Assembly: GCA_021555105.2 (NCBI GenBank) | Contig: CP134604.1 | Span: 3,583,501-3,647,500 of the forward strand | Source: Thalassospiraceae bacterium LMO-JJ14 | Lineage (GTDB): Bacteria; Pseudomonadota; Alphaproteobacteria; Rhodospirillales; Casp-alpha2 | Length of the DNA: 64,000 nucleotides | Reading direction: 5' to 3' | Shown here: positions 29,071 through 37,830 of the stretch, in pieces | How the letters are laid out: each line of letters starts with the position of its first letter | Position numbering within the stretch: position 1 is the stretch's first letter | The notes under the pieces: model-generated | What the model saw: the letters and a program-made list of their open reading frames with translations, nothing else | What the model was told of the DNA's origin: nothing | The model's database searches: none | Translations under genes and position numbers: made by a program

Positions 29071-30270
29071 ATGAAAGCAAAGTTCGACGTCTTCTTCTCA
29101 TATGGTTTCAGGCCGTTCTTTCTGGGCTGCGCAATTTACGGCGCGTTCGTAATGGCAGCCTTCATGATCTGGATCGGCGTGCATCATGCCGGCGGACTCT
29201 TCGTTCGTCTGCCGATGTCCATCTCGCCCTTTCTTTGGCATGCCCATGAAATGCTGTTCGGTTTCGCCATGGCCGCGGTCGCCGGATTTCTGCTCACTGC
29301 GGTGCCAAGCTGGACCGGCACGCATGCCGTTCACGGCAAGCCGCTTTTTATACTGTTCCTGTTTTGGCTGTGCGGACGGATCGGCGTCGGATTTTCCGCT
29401 TCCTTGCCGGTATGGCTTGCGGCAACGATGGATCTCATCTTCATTCCTGCGCTGGGGATTCTTGTCATCGGCGCACTCAGCAAAGGCTGGTCGAAACGGA
29501 ATCTGATCTTCGTCCCGCTGCTGGCCGGTTTTTTCATCTCCAACCTGCTCTTTCATCTTGAACTGTTGGACGTCGTCGACAACGGCATCGATATGGGGCT
29601 CCGCTTGAGTGTGGGCCTGTTGGCTTTACTGATCAGCATTATCGGCGGACGAGTAACCCCCGCTTTCACGACGAACGCGCTACGCCGCATGGGAGAGCAG
29701 AAGCTGCCGGTCAACCATGTGCCGTTGAATGTGCTCGGCATTCTTCTCGTTGCAAGTTTTGCGATTACCGATACCGTCGCACCGGAAGCACAGATAACCG
29801 GGTGGCTGGCCGCAGCAGCGGCAGTTGTGAATGCCGCACGCCTTGCCGGATGGCGCGGCCTGAAGACTTTTTCAGATCCGCTGGTCGCAGTGCTGCATAT
29901 TGGTTTTGCCTGGCTTTCCATCGGTCTTGGCCTGAAAGCCTGGGCCATCCTTGGAGACGGCCTTTCCCCCGAAACAGCCTTGCATGCCCTTACCGCAGGT
30001 GCCGCGGGCACGATGATCCTGGCGGTGATGAGCCGTGCGTCGCTCGGGCACACAGGCCGGCCACTTGTCGCTTCACGGGTAACAGTCGCCGTATATACTC
30101 TGATCACGATGACGACCGTTATCCGCGTCGTCATCCCGCCCGTCTTTCCCGAATTTTATAATGAAGGCATGATCGTTGCCGGTATCGGTTGGATCGCTGC
30201 GTTTACGCTGTTCGCCATCCATTACTGGACGGTCCTGACCGGCCCGCGTCTCGGCGGCAGGGATGCATGA
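29071..30270 (+). CDS. nnrS: NnrS-family heme-copper membrane protein
   Basis: A 399-residue membrane protein with about twelve hydrophobic helices. Conserved features are FSYGFRPFFLGCAIYGAF at the start, SPFLWHAHEMLFGFAMAAVAGFLLTAVPSWTG split over helices two and three, and GGRVTPAFTTNALRRMG. NnrS proteins bind heme and copper and protect against nitric oxide stress; many denitrifiers carry them near nir or nor genes. It begins one base after nirX with an AAAGG site. A longer frame upstream is a shadow of nirX. It converges on the Dnr-like regulator with only six bases between. Confidence 0.92.
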   Translation: MKAKFDVFFSYGFRPFFLGCAIYGAFVMAAFMIWIGVHHAGGLFVRLPMSISPFLWHAHEMLFGFAMAAVAGFLLTAVPSWTGTHAVHGKPLFILFLFWLCGRIGVGFSASLPVWLAATMDLIFIPALGILVIGALSKGWSKRNLIFVPLLAGFFISNLLFHLELLDVVDNGIDMGLRLSVGLLALLISIIGGRVTPAFTTNALRRMGEQKLPVNHVPLNVLGILLVASFAITDTVAPEAQITGWLAAAAAVVNAARLAGWRGLKTFSDPLVAVLHIGFAWLSIGLGLKAWAILGDGLSPETALHALTAGAAGTMILAVMSRASLGHTGRPLVASRVTVAVYTLITMTTVIRVVIPPVFPEFYNEGMIVAGIGWIAAFTLFAIHYWTVLTGPRLGGRDA

Positions 30271-30276
30271 AACCCC

Positions 30277-30981
30277 TCAGGCGACGGTGCGCTCGAATTC
30301 CTGCTCGTCGACCGGGCAATATTCGCGAAGGCATTGCACATCTTCGACAAACACCTGGTTTGCATCTGTCGTGACGCCATACTCACGGAGCTTGTTCAAA
30401 AGCCGGGACAGACTCTCCGGTTGCACGCCAAGGCGGGCGGCAATCAGGTTTTTGTCATAAGGCAGTGTGATCACGCACGGCCCTTCGGTGGCATGGCAGC
30501 GGCGCAACAGAAATTCCACCAGACGCTGGCTGGCGGAACGAGTCTTCAGCCGCTCGACTTCGTAAACCAAACGATGAAGATGACGAGACATCGACGCCAG
30601 CATATTCATCGCCGTATGCGGATGTTTTTCGACGAGTGCCGCAAATTTTTTCGATTCAATCCCGACAAGGCGTGCGTCTTCGACAACTTCTGCACTTGCC
30701 GGAAAACCGACGCCGATAAACGCGGCCGCTTCAGCAAACATATCGCCCCTGCTGAAGATCCCGAGGATCGCCTGATCGCCGTTCGCTGTGTCGCGATAAA
30801 TTTTCACCCACCCATCAAGAATGACAAAAAAGCATTCCGCAGGATCACCGCGTTGGAACAACACCCGCCCCTTCGGAAAGGTGCGAACATACGCACCCTG
30901 AATAATCATATTGAAAAGTTCATCGTCCAGCCCCGAGAACAGTGGCTGCGCGCGTACAATCCTGATGCTTTCTTCGTCCAT
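30277..30981 (-). CDS. Crp/Fnr-family regulator, Dnr/NnrR-like
   Basis: A 234-residue regulator with an N-terminal cyclic-nucleotide-binding fold (LFNMIIQGAYVRTFPKGRVL, FFVILDGWVKIYRD) and a C-terminal winged helix (NLIAARLGVQPESLSRLLNK). The N-terminal cysteine cluster of FNR is missing, so it does not sense oxygen by an iron-sulfur cluster. Dnr/NnrR proteins of this shape sense NO through heme and act on TTGAT-type palindromes, four of which lie in the window. The ATG at 30981 (AGAG site) is preferred over a GTG ten codons upstream. It follows the hemerythrin gene by 92 bases, same strand. Confidence 0.87.
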   Translation of the reverse strand: MDEESIRIVRAQPLFSGLDDELFNMIIQGAYVRTFPKGRVLFQRGDPAECFFVILDGWVKIYRDTANGDQAILGIFSRGDMFAEAAAFIGVGFPASAEVVEDARLVGIESKKFAALVEKHPHTAMNMLASMSRHLHRLVYEVERLKTRSASQRLVEFLLRRCHATEGPCVITLPYDKNLIAARLGVQPESLSRLLNKLREYGVTTDANQVFVEDVQCLREYCPVDEQEFERTVA

Positions 30982-31073
30982 GCGACACTCTTGCTGCCAG
31001 GCACCTTGCACCTAGAGCAACCCCCGATAATTAGATGCCTTCCCTCGCGCGAAATAGTATTCCAAAAGTCTGA

Positions 31074-31469
31074 TTAACCCAACAGGCGATGCAGGCGGGC
31101 ATCTTTTGTCTTGAAATGTTCCACGAACCAGTTCTCCAGACGGGGTCCCAACTCATTCGTGATGCCGTCATACCCGCCGGTCGTGTACTGATCCATGATA
31201 TCGCGGATGTCGTCGAGCAGTCTTTCATGATCGTCCTTGTGGATCTGATACTGGTCGTAACCCTGGGACTTCATGATACGTTCTTCCAGCGCGAAATGGC
31301 TGGAAATCCGGGCATAGATTTCGCCAAGGAAAGCCTCAAAGTCGGTGCGGGAGGAATCCCGCTGTAATGCCGCATGGGCGTCATTGATCAGCTTCACAAG
31401 TTCCCTGTGCTCATAATCGACAGCTTCGATTCCCGTGCAGAATTCTTCGCGCCATTCAACCAATGCCAT
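31074..31469 (-). CDS. Bacteriohemerythrin
   Basis: A 131-residue single-domain hemerythrin. The di-iron ligands are all present at family spacing: H21, H58, E62, H77, H81, H118 and D123. The protein binds O2, and in denitrifiers related proteins respond to or scavenge NO. The start at 31469 has a GGAGGG site eight bases upstream. It is the last gene of the eight-gene operon that begins at 37771 and is four bases from the preceding stop. Its position beside a Dnr-like regulator and a candidate NO reductase suggests a NO or O2 buffering role, which is inferred. Confidence 0.9.
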   Translation of the reverse strand: MALVEWREEFCTGIEAVDYEHRELVKLINDAHAALQRDSSRTDFEAFLGEIYARISSHFALEERIMKSQGYDQYQIHKDDHERLLDDIRDIMDQYTTGGYDGITNELGPRLENWFVEHFKTKDARLHRLLG

Positions 31470-31473
31470 GACG

Positions 31474-32001
31474 TTACCCTCCGCCGTCGGACATGACGAA
31501 ACCGCCGTTTCCGGGATCAAAATCAATCGCCAGGATCTGTCCGGCCTGCAGTGCAATGGTGCGGTGCGCCTGATAATCCCATCCGTCGCTACGGGTTGTG
31601 TTGCGCAGTTTCAGCAGCACCTCGTGCCGCCCCGCCGGGACGTCGAACTTCTCGTACATATGCGATGGCCCGTCGCCCCGCAGCCCCGACGGCGGCAGGG
31701 ACTGCTGAAAAACGGTCTTGCCGTCCAGTTCAAAGTAGACCACCACGTCGACCCGTTCGCGCGAACACAACTGTGCCTTTCTCATGTTCGCCGCCAACGC
31801 GCCCAGTTCCGCCGCAGTCCGGTCCCGGCAACCGCCCTTGGGCTTGCCGCCGTGCGCGAAACTGAATTTGATCTGCGCTTCTCCTTCGGCGATCGGCAGA
31901 TATGCAGGCGCCTGGGAAAAATAACCGAGTATCAAGGCAAACCCCGCATAGACACAGGCTTGCAGTAAATATCTGATGGGCGCGGCGAATACCTTATTCA
32001 T
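31474..32001 (-). CDS. Membrane-anchored protein of unknown function in the oxidase operon
   Basis: A 175-residue protein I do not recognise. One N-terminal transmembrane helix (about 10-28) is followed by a periplasmic domain. That domain has FSFAHGGKPKGGCRDRTAAE, two cysteines about twenty residues apart (GGCRD and QLCSRE), and a beta-rich second half (VDVVVYFELDGKTVF, PAGRHEVLLKLR). The ending GFVMSDGGG is glycine-rich. The start overlaps the cytochrome b fusion stop (ATGA) and the stop lies four bases before the hemerythrin, so it is translated with the operon. A role as accessory subunit or assembly factor is only inferred. Confidence 0.75.
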   Translation of the reverse strand: MNKVFAAPIRYLLQACVYAGFALILGYFSQAPAYLPIAEGEAQIKFSFAHGGKPKGGCRDRTAAELGALAANMRKAQLCSRERVDVVVYFELDGKTVFQQSLPPSGLRGDGPSHMYEKFDVPAGRHEVLLKLRNTTRSDGWDYQAHRTIALQAGQILAIDFDPGNGGFVMSDGGG

Positions 32002-33593
32002 GGCCTCACCTCATCTGTGCCGGATACACGGACATTCGAGGCGGCCTCGTCTGCCAGTTCCTGCAGGCCGGAAGAAGCCATTGCTTTGTTCAAGCCCGCC
32101 TGAAATCCGTCAAGGCCGTGCAGCGCGTCTTTCCACTCGGTTGGTGCCATCCACAACCTCAACAATCGTTCCCGCGGCACCCTTTTACGCAAATGCGGAT
32201 CACGTCGCCCCTCGAAGCGGTCTTCGCTCCAGTCCGGTCCAAGACGGTATTGGCACTCGCCGAAACGGCAACCGGCAATCGCCACACCATCGGCCAGCCC
32301 TTTAGAGAGAATGTAATCGATATATGACGGCGGCAGCATACCGACACACGGCAAATCAATCGCCGCGCGGTTCTCTCCTGCCAGTTTCTTGGTCTTGATG
32401 CCGTGTTCGCAACCGATCACCAGCACCCGGTTATCGCCATTCATCTTGGCCGAGGCGGCATGAATTTTGTCACGCAGCGCGGCTGCAGTCAGTTCGGGAA
32501 GATCGATACCCGGCACCAGATCGCTACGGCGGCGAAACGGCATGGCCGTTGGACAGGCCCCAACGCAAATACCGCAACTCACACAGACATCTGCATCGAC
32601 AACGGCCTGCCTGTCGAACGGCAGACCATCGGTACGCGGCATCATCATAATCGCACCGAATGGGCAGTCGCTGGCGCAACGCGTACAACCGTTGCAATTC
32701 CCAAGATCGACAACAGCCGCTGCCAGCTTGCGGCGCGGCGGCAGCCACGGCATCGCCATCAAGGCAAACGTCACACCAAAGGAAATCACCCAAAGCGTTG
32801 CCGCACCCCATTCATCGATCAGCGGAAAGGCAAAGAGATAATACCAGTCGAGGTTCAATACCTGCGGCACACGGTCCAGATCCGCAGGCGCATGACTGAC
32901 CGCCGGGAAGACGAAGGACAAGCCGACCAGCATGGCGAAGGTGCCGACGGACAGACCTCGGGCCGGTTTCCAGCGTGCGTAGGCGACCCTTTGCAGATGG
33001 ATCCACATGACCAGAAGCAGAATCAAGGGCAATGCGATATGCAGAAAAATCAGCAGCGTGAAGAACCTGTCATCAAGACTTTCGTGCTGCATGAAATTCC
33101 TGGCTATCGGCTCGCCGAAGATCGGCAGCCAGTCGAGCCATTCTGCGGATCCGATGGCGATGTATTGTGCCAATTGGTCCCACACCAGCCAGTAGCCGGT
33201 GATGCCTGCCGCGATGACAAGCCATGTCATCGGGACACCGCTGATCCACGAAAAGAAACGCGGGCCGCGGTAGTGATCGAATGCGAATTCGCGGATCATG
33301 TGCAGAACCATCATGATCACAAGGGCATCGGACGCGTATCGGTGTAGCGAGCGCATCACGCCGCCGAGATACCATTGTTCATGCGTCAGTTGCTCCACCG
33401 AATCATAGGCTTCGGTCAGTCCAGTATCGAAAAAGGCATAGACATAAAATCCGGATACGGCGACGATCCAGAAATAGAAAAAGCCCAGACCGCCAAGGGC
33501 ATACATGGGATTCCATTTGACGCCGAAGACCTTGTCGAACCAGCCCTCAAGCCACATGAAGCCCCATCGCAATAATGCCTGGATCTGTTTCAA
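31998..33593 (-). CDS. Cytochrome b / ferredoxin / MvhD-type fusion protein
   Basis: A 531-residue protein with three parts. Residues 1-285 form a cytochrome b6-like membrane domain with two bis-histidine heme pairs at the canonical x13 spacing (H84/H98 and H185/H199). Residues 295-350 hold two [4Fe-4S] sites (C300, C303, C306, C310 and C337, C340, C343, C347). Residues 388-500 resemble MvhD/FlpD, the iron-sulfur subunit that links hydrogenases to heterodisulfide reductase, with C395, C416, C442 and C447. It could move electrons between the quinone pool and a soluble or membrane partner. It lies between SCO and the unknown protein, so it is probably tied to the oxidase-like complex. The start is a TTG; an ATG at 33557 is an alternative. 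Confidence 0.82.
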   Translation of the reverse strand: MKQIQALLRWGFMWLEGWFDKVFGVKWNPMYALGGLGFFYFWIVAVSGFYVYAFFDTGLTEAYDSVEQLTHEQWYLGGVMRSLHRYASDALVIMMVLHMIREFAFDHYRGPRFFSWISGVPMTWLVIAAGITGYWLVWDQLAQYIAIGSAEWLDWLPIFGEPIARNFMQHESLDDRFFTLLIFLHIALPLILLLVMWIHLQRVAYARWKPARGLSVGTFAMLVGLSFVFPAVSHAPADLDRVPQVLNLDWYYLFAFPLIDEWGAATLWVISFGVTFALMAMPWLPPRRKLAAAVVDLGNCNGCTRCASDCPFGAIMMMPRTDGLPFDRQAVVDADVCVSCGICVGACPTAMPFRRRSDLVPGIDLPELTAAALRDKIHAASAKMNGDNRVLVIGCEHGIKTKKLAGENRAAIDLPCVGMLPPSYIDYILSKGLADGVAIAGCRFGECQYRLGPDWSEDRFEGRRDPHLRKRVPRERLLRLWMAPTEWKDALHGLDGFQAGLNKAMASSGLQELADEAASNVRVSGTDEVRP

Positions 33594-33616
33594 TTCTACT
33601 CTTCCGTATTATCAGG

Positions 33617-34435
33617 TTATGCGTGGCGGGTTGATCTTCGATGCGCCAACCAGGAACGCACCAGAACAACAGCTACGCCGCCCAGACTGAGCGCACCCAA
33701 TGCCGTTGCTATGAAAATCGAGTAATCGAACTTGTACTTGCCGCTTGCCGGGTCATAGAGGGTACAGAATAGCCGGACCCGGTTGATCAGCCCTTCAATG
33801 CTGGTCATTTCAATCCGTCCGCCATATGTCAGCTGCTTCAGCGGCTCGACCAGTAAAGGGGGCTTGAAATCGGCACCGTAAATATGCCGGTACACTTTCC
33901 CGTCCGTATCGATCACTGTTGTTTGCGACAAGTGATCGAAACCCTGAGGGGACGGATTAAAGGAAAACCCCAGATCGCGCGAGAGCGCGTCTATGCTGGC
34001 GGCATCGGCACTCAGAAAATGCCAACCTTTGACATTGATGCCATGTGATGCGGCGTAAGAGCGCATGCGGTTCGGGGAATCGTTACGGGCATCGAAACCG
34101 ATGGTGACGATTTGGAAGCTATCCGCGCCCAATGCGTCGCGGGCAACGCTTACAGCGTCAGCAAGTGCTTCCGATACCATCGGGCATATATCGGCACACC
34201 CCGTATAGACCAGACTGATCACCAGTGGCTTGTCCATGTATTCTTCTAGGGTCACGGGCTGATTACGCGTGTCGGTGAATCGATAGCTGCCGATTATATT
34301 GCCGAGTGATGCTTGCGACGCCTCAAGAGCCTTGGCGCGGTCGAATGAAACGCCCGCATCGGCATGCGTCAGCGAAATCAGGGCTGAACCGAAAGCAACC
34401 GCCAGCCCTGTCAGCAAGGACCTAAAGCGAGGCAA
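33617..34435 (-). CDS. SCO1/SenC copper chaperone
   Basis: A 272-residue membrane-anchored thioredoxin-fold protein. The copper site is complete: C80 and C84 in GCADICP and H168 in GFDHLSQTTVID. An N-terminal signal/anchor and an extra C-terminal transmembrane helix (FIATALGALSLGGVAVVLV) are visible; the latter is not typical of every SCO protein. SCO proteins load CuA of subunit II, which is encoded in the same operon. The start is a TTG overlapping the end of ctaB by 14 bases with GGAGGGTGGG before it. The order oxidase genes then senC recalls norSY-senC clusters of nitrifiers. Confidence 0.9.
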   Translation of the reverse strand: MPRFRSLLTGLAVAFGSALISLTHADAGVSFDRAKALEASQASLGNIIGSYRFTDTRNQPVTLEEYMDKPLVISLVYTGCADICPMVSEALADAVSVARDALGADSFQIVTIGFDARNDSPNRMRSYAASHGINVKGWHFLSADAASIDALSRDLGFSFNPSPQGFDHLSQTTVIDTDGKVYRHIYGADFKPPLLVEPLKQLTYGGRIEMTSIEGLINRVRLFCTLYDPASGKYKFDYSIFIATALGALSLGGVAVVLVRSWLAHRRSTRHA

Positions 34436-35294
34436 TTAGCCCACCCTCCAGCATAGCGCCCACAAGCACGAGAATGAGCTGCGCCAGCGACGCAAAGAAA
34501 GTCTGCATTGCCGTCGCCGGCCGCGGATCGCATACAAAGAGCCAGTTCCTGTACAAGAAGAAACCGCCGCCAAGCATCGCCGGCAGCATATAGACCGGGC
34601 CGTACCCGAAAAGCCCCGGCAACAAGGAGATTGCCACCAGAACAATGGTATGTGCGAAAATCACACGCGCGCCACGGCGCATGCCGAGGACTACGGGCAA
34701 CATCGGAACCCCGGCGGAGGCATAGTCTTTTTCCAGCGCCGCCGCCAAAGACCAGAAATGCGGCGGAGTCCACAGGAACAGGACCATGGCCAGGATCATC
34801 GGCACCGGCCCCGGGATAGGTGCGACGGCAGCCGAACCTGCCAAGACGGCAAAAGTCCCGGACAGCCCGCCGATGACGATGTTCCACGGCGTTCTGCGTT
34901 TCAGCCAGACTGTATAAACGACCCCGTAAAATATGGCCCCCAGGAACAGGTAGAACCCGACAAGCGGATTTAACACCAGACCCGCCACGGTCACCGAGCC
35001 GGCCAGTAGAAGGAGGATACCGAGATACCAGCCCGGGCCGGATTTATAGCGTCCGGTCACAAACGGACGGCGCCGGGTCCGTACCATCTGCGCATCAAGA
35101 TCGGCTTCAATCAGCTGATTGAATGCACCCGCAGCGGCACTGGCGCCGAGCGCCGTCAGGCCGAGGACCGTGATCTGCCAGATCGGCAGACTGATCCCCG
35201 GGGTCACGGCGACACCAGCCATGGCACTCAGCGCAATCGCGAAGCCGATCCTGATCTTGAACAGGCCATACAACTCTTTAACCGTTGCGTGCAT
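34422..35294 (-). CDS. ctaB: Protoheme IX farnesyltransferase (heme O synthase)
   Basis: A 290-residue UbiA-family membrane enzyme that attaches a farnesyl group to heme b, giving heme O. The prenyl-diphosphate motif NQLIEADLDAQMVRTRRRP is intact, and the second Asp-rich loop region lies in LWTPPHFWSLAAALEKDYA. The start at 35294 is chosen because AAGGAGGG stands eight bases before it; an ATG seven codons upstream exists. Its presence inside the operon suggests the oxidase uses heme O or, with a CtaA encoded elsewhere, heme A. No ctaA is in the window. Confidence 0.95.
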   Translation of the reverse strand: MHATVKELYGLFKIRIGFAIALSAMAGVAVTPGISLPIWQITVLGLTALGASAAAGAFNQLIEADLDAQMVRTRRRPFVTGRYKSGPGWYLGILLLLAGSVTVAGLVLNPLVGFYLFLGAIFYGVVYTVWLKRRTPWNIVIGGLSGTFAVLAGSAAVAPIPGPVPMILAMVLFLWTPPHFWSLAAALEKDYASAGVPMLPVVLGMRRGARVIFAHTIVLVAISLLPGLFGYGPVYMLPAMLGGGFFLYRNWLFVCDPRPATAMQTFFASLAQLILVLVGAMLEGGLIASL

Positions 35295-35321
35295 CGCTAT
35301 GCCCTCCTTGCCCAACCGCCG

Positions 35322-37019
35322 TTAACTGAGCGGCCACACTTCGGACAGGAACTTCCAGTTGATGTAGTAGTAGAGAACGAAGCTGACGAAGAAGACCGAC
35401 ACCAGCGTGATCGTTCCGGGCAGCTTCAATGTCGCCGCGCTGCCATGTGACGCGACAACAGCACCGCCGCCCTGGAACACGACCGGCGACGCCTTGCAGG
35501 CTGCCTCATCGCGCTCTTTGCCGAACAGCACCGAGCCGACGACGATGACAATGTACATGACCCCGCCGACTGTCGCGATGACACCGAAAATCCCGTTCAG
35601 CCCCATCATCAGGAACGCTGATGGCGGATAATCAAAGCTGAGTGCGGCATCAGAGAATGTCATGTCCCAGTGGCGACGCGCCACCCCGAGCGTCCCCGCC
35701 CCCATCATGAACATCGACAGACCAAACGCGCCGATCCCGAACAGGTACGGCTGCCATTTGCACCAACCCTTAAGGATCAACTCGCGACGGAAGATCAGCG
35801 GCACGACCAGATAAGTCACTGCCATGAAGGCAAGGGTCGTACCTGCCGCAACCGTACCATGGAAGTGCCCGGTCACATAGAGCGTGTTGTGCATCAGCAG
35901 GTTCAGCTGCTCGGTCCCCAGCACGACACCGGAAATACCACCGATGAACCCGAACATCACCAACGACAGGAACATCCCGGAAAACGCCGGGTTGCCCCAG
36001 GGTGCATTCCGCAACCACCCGAAGACGCCCTGGGTAAAGCCGTTACGGCGCTGTGCCGCCTCAATCGCGCCCGGCACGCTCATGCCGTGGATCATGCTCG
36101 CCAGTACGGCGAGATAGATCGCATAGGACGTATTGAAGACCTTGAATTCGGAACTGATCCCGGGATCCGTCAACAGATGGTGCGCCGAGGCGATCGGCAG
36201 GAACGCGATATAGAGCAAAAATGCGCCCCGGCTGACCTTTTCACTCAGCGGCTTGGAGCCGATGGTCAGCGCCGCAATGGCGTACCAGATGGAGACGTGT
36301 GCCGCGACATTCATTTGTTGCGACGAATGGCCTAACCCCCACCAGACGAGCCTGTAGGTGAGAGAGTCGATATCCCCGATCAGCCCCAGCGACCACAGGA
36401 ACGTCGGCACCAGAATGATGGCCCCGGATGCGATCGTATAGACCGCGATGATCGCCGCCGCGACGGCGCCGAAGGTAACCAGCGGGATCGATCCCTCATA
36501 GGTCTTTTCCTGCTGGGCAACGACCAATGTGCCGAAGAACACGAACACCGCGATCAGCGCACCGACCGCAAACAGGATCAGCCCTAGATAAAAATGCGGT
36601 GCCGCTTTCATAGGCACGTACGAAGTGAACATAACGCTGGACTCGCCTTGCAGCACGGCGACATTGGCCATCAATGCGCCGACCAGCATGAGAACGAATG
36701 CCGCCCAGGCAAATCTAGGCGTTGCCAGGCGGCAATTCAGAAGGATCGCCGAGGCAAAATATAGAATCGCAACCTCGAAGAAAATGACCCAGAACACCAG
36801 AATGTCGGCGCCGTGCCCGGTCAATGCCAGATAGAAAAGATCGGCCGGCAGAATGTGTATCGCCGGCCAGCGCGTCAGCGCCACCAGCAAACCGAACAGC
36901 CCGCCGATCGCCAAAAACACGATTGCCACAACGGCGTTCGCCTTGATCAGCAGTTCCGCATCCCGGCAAACCTTAAGACCGGTCTCCGGACAAACCCTGT
37001 GCGCGAATGTCATAGCCAT
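35322..37019 (-). CDS. Heme-copper oxidase-superfamily subunit I lacking the active-site tyrosine (candidate NO reductase)
   Basis: A 565-residue membrane protein with twelve or more helices. All six metal-ligand histidines of the superfamily can be placed: H69 (TGHG), H231, H280/H281 (SAHHLL) and H385/H387 (TGHFHGTVAAG). The helix VI motif, HPEVY in oxygen reductases, reads HSSQQ (231-235), so the cross-linked Tyr position is Gln235. NO reductases of the superfamily also lack this Tyr. The operon contains a CuA subunit, SCO, a Dnr-type box and a hemerythrin, which resembles sNOR (norSY-senC) and other alternative NO reductases. I infer NO reduction; an unusual oxygen reductase remains possible, and Y270 on helix VII deserves checking. 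Good AGGAGG-type start at 37019. Confidence 0.85.
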   Translation of the reverse strand: MAMTFAHRVCPETGLKVCRDAELLIKANAVVAIVFLAIGGLFGLLVALTRWPAIHILPADLFYLALTGHGADILVFWVIFFEVAILYFASAILLNCRLATPRFAWAAFVLMLVGALMANVAVLQGESSVMFTSYVPMKAAPHFYLGLILFAVGALIAVFVFFGTLVVAQQEKTYEGSIPLVTFGAVAAAIIAVYTIASGAIILVPTFLWSLGLIGDIDSLTYRLVWWGLGHSSQQMNVAAHVSIWYAIAALTIGSKPLSEKVSRGAFLLYIAFLPIASAHHLLTDPGISSEFKVFNTSYAIYLAVLASMIHGMSVPGAIEAAQRRNGFTQGVFGWLRNAPWGNPAFSGMFLSLVMFGFIGGISGVVLGTEQLNLLMHNTLYVTGHFHGTVAAGTTLAFMAVTYLVVPLIFRRELILKGWCKWQPYLFGIGAFGLSMFMMGAGTLGVARRHWDMTFSDAALSFDYPPSAFLMMGLNGIFGVIATVGGVMYIVIVVGSVLFGKERDEAACKASPVVFQGGGAVVASHGSAATLKLPGTITLVSVFFVSFVLYYYINWKFLSEVWPLS

Positions 37020-37031
37020 GTCCGCCCCCTC

Positions 37032-37571
37032 CTACTCGGTCACGTAGATGCGGCCGACCATCTGATGATGGCCGATCCCGCAAAATTCATTGCATACGAC
37101 GCTGTAGACACCTGCTTCGTTCGGCGTCACCGTCAGCACCATTTCGTAATTCGGATGAACCTGAATGTTGATGTTGGCGGGCTGCAGCGAGAACCCGTGC
37201 AGCCAGTCCAGCGAACTGAGATGCAGGCGGTAACTTTCGCCCTTTTTCAGTTCAAGCACCGGCCACCATTCCCAAAGCCGTGCCAGCATGTAGACATCAC
37301 TTCCGGCGGGCGGTCGAACCACCGGAATGCCGGTGTCGCCTTCCTCGCGGACCGTATATTCGTCGGCGAACGCCTCGACCTTGGCCGCATATACTTCGGG
37401 TTTGATGCGGTAAGCTTCGTTTGAAAGGTTCTGCTGTCCCTCGATGTGCCAGAATACCATCGTGAAGAACATCACCAGCCCCCAAACGAAGGCGACGGAA
37501 ATCCATGTGATCTCCATCTTCGCCAGAGGTTCTTTCCACCAGAGTTTATCCTCGGGAGGTGTAATTGCCAT
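37032..37571 (-). CDS. Cytochrome oxidase-type subunit II with CuA site
   Basis: A 179-residue protein with one N-terminal transmembrane helix (about 22-42) and a periplasmic cupredoxin domain. The CuA ligands are complete: H125, C160, E162, C164, H168 and M171 in CNEFCGIGHHQM. It receives electrons from a cytochrome c and passes them to subunit I, encoded 12 bases downstream. A short protein with a single helix is typical of B-type (ba3-like) enzymes and of sNOR. The start follows GGGGGACAGGGAC. Confidence 0.92.
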   Translation of the reverse strand: MAITPPEDKLWWKEPLAKMEITWISVAFVWGLVMFFTMVFWHIEGQQNLSNEAYRIKPEVYAAKVEAFADEYTVREEGDTGIPVVRPPAGSDVYMLARLWEWWPVLELKKGESYRLHLSSLDWLHGFSLQPANINIQVHPNYEMVLTVTPNEAGVYSVVCNEFCGIGHHQMVGRIYVTE

Positions 37572-37585
37572 GTCCCTGTCCCCCT

Positions 37586-37771
37586 TTAATTCGCAACGGG
37601 GATTGCGGCAATTTCCATAATCCCCCAGATCGTATAAAAGACGGCGGGCACCGCGACGCCGATGAATAAAAGAAGAAACGGATTGTCCAGAATGCTCTGC
37701 ATTGCCGGTATGCGCTGGCCTTCAGTATCCTCGCCATCCGGTCCGGGCGTTTGGTTCTCGGATTCGTTCAT
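37586..37771 (-). CDS. Small single-helix membrane protein, first gene of the oxidase operon
   Basis: A 61-residue protein with a polar N-terminus (NESENQTPGPDGEDTEG) and one transmembrane helix (about 31-52, PFLLLFIGVAVPAVFYTIWG). It is followed after 14 bases by subunit II and preceded by GGGGAG at a good distance, so it is a real gene. Small helices of this kind occur as subunit IIa in ba3-type oxidases, and that is the likely role here. No sequence family is recognised. Confidence 0.72.
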   Translation of the reverse strand: MNESENQTPGPDGEDTEGQRIPAMQSILDNPFLLLFIGVAVPAVFYTIWGIMEIAAIPVAN

Positions 37772-37830
37772 TGGCTCATCTCCCCTGCGACTGCCACTCG
37801 GGCAATAGGATCACGAAGAGCGAAGCACAT

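Noticed and set aside
35322-37019. Ordinary aa3-, ba3- or cbb3-type oxygen reductase
   Set aside because: The HPEVY motif of A/B types is absent (HSSQQ), and the helix VII Tyr270 is not at the spacing I recall for cbb3 enzymes; kept as an alternative rather than the call.
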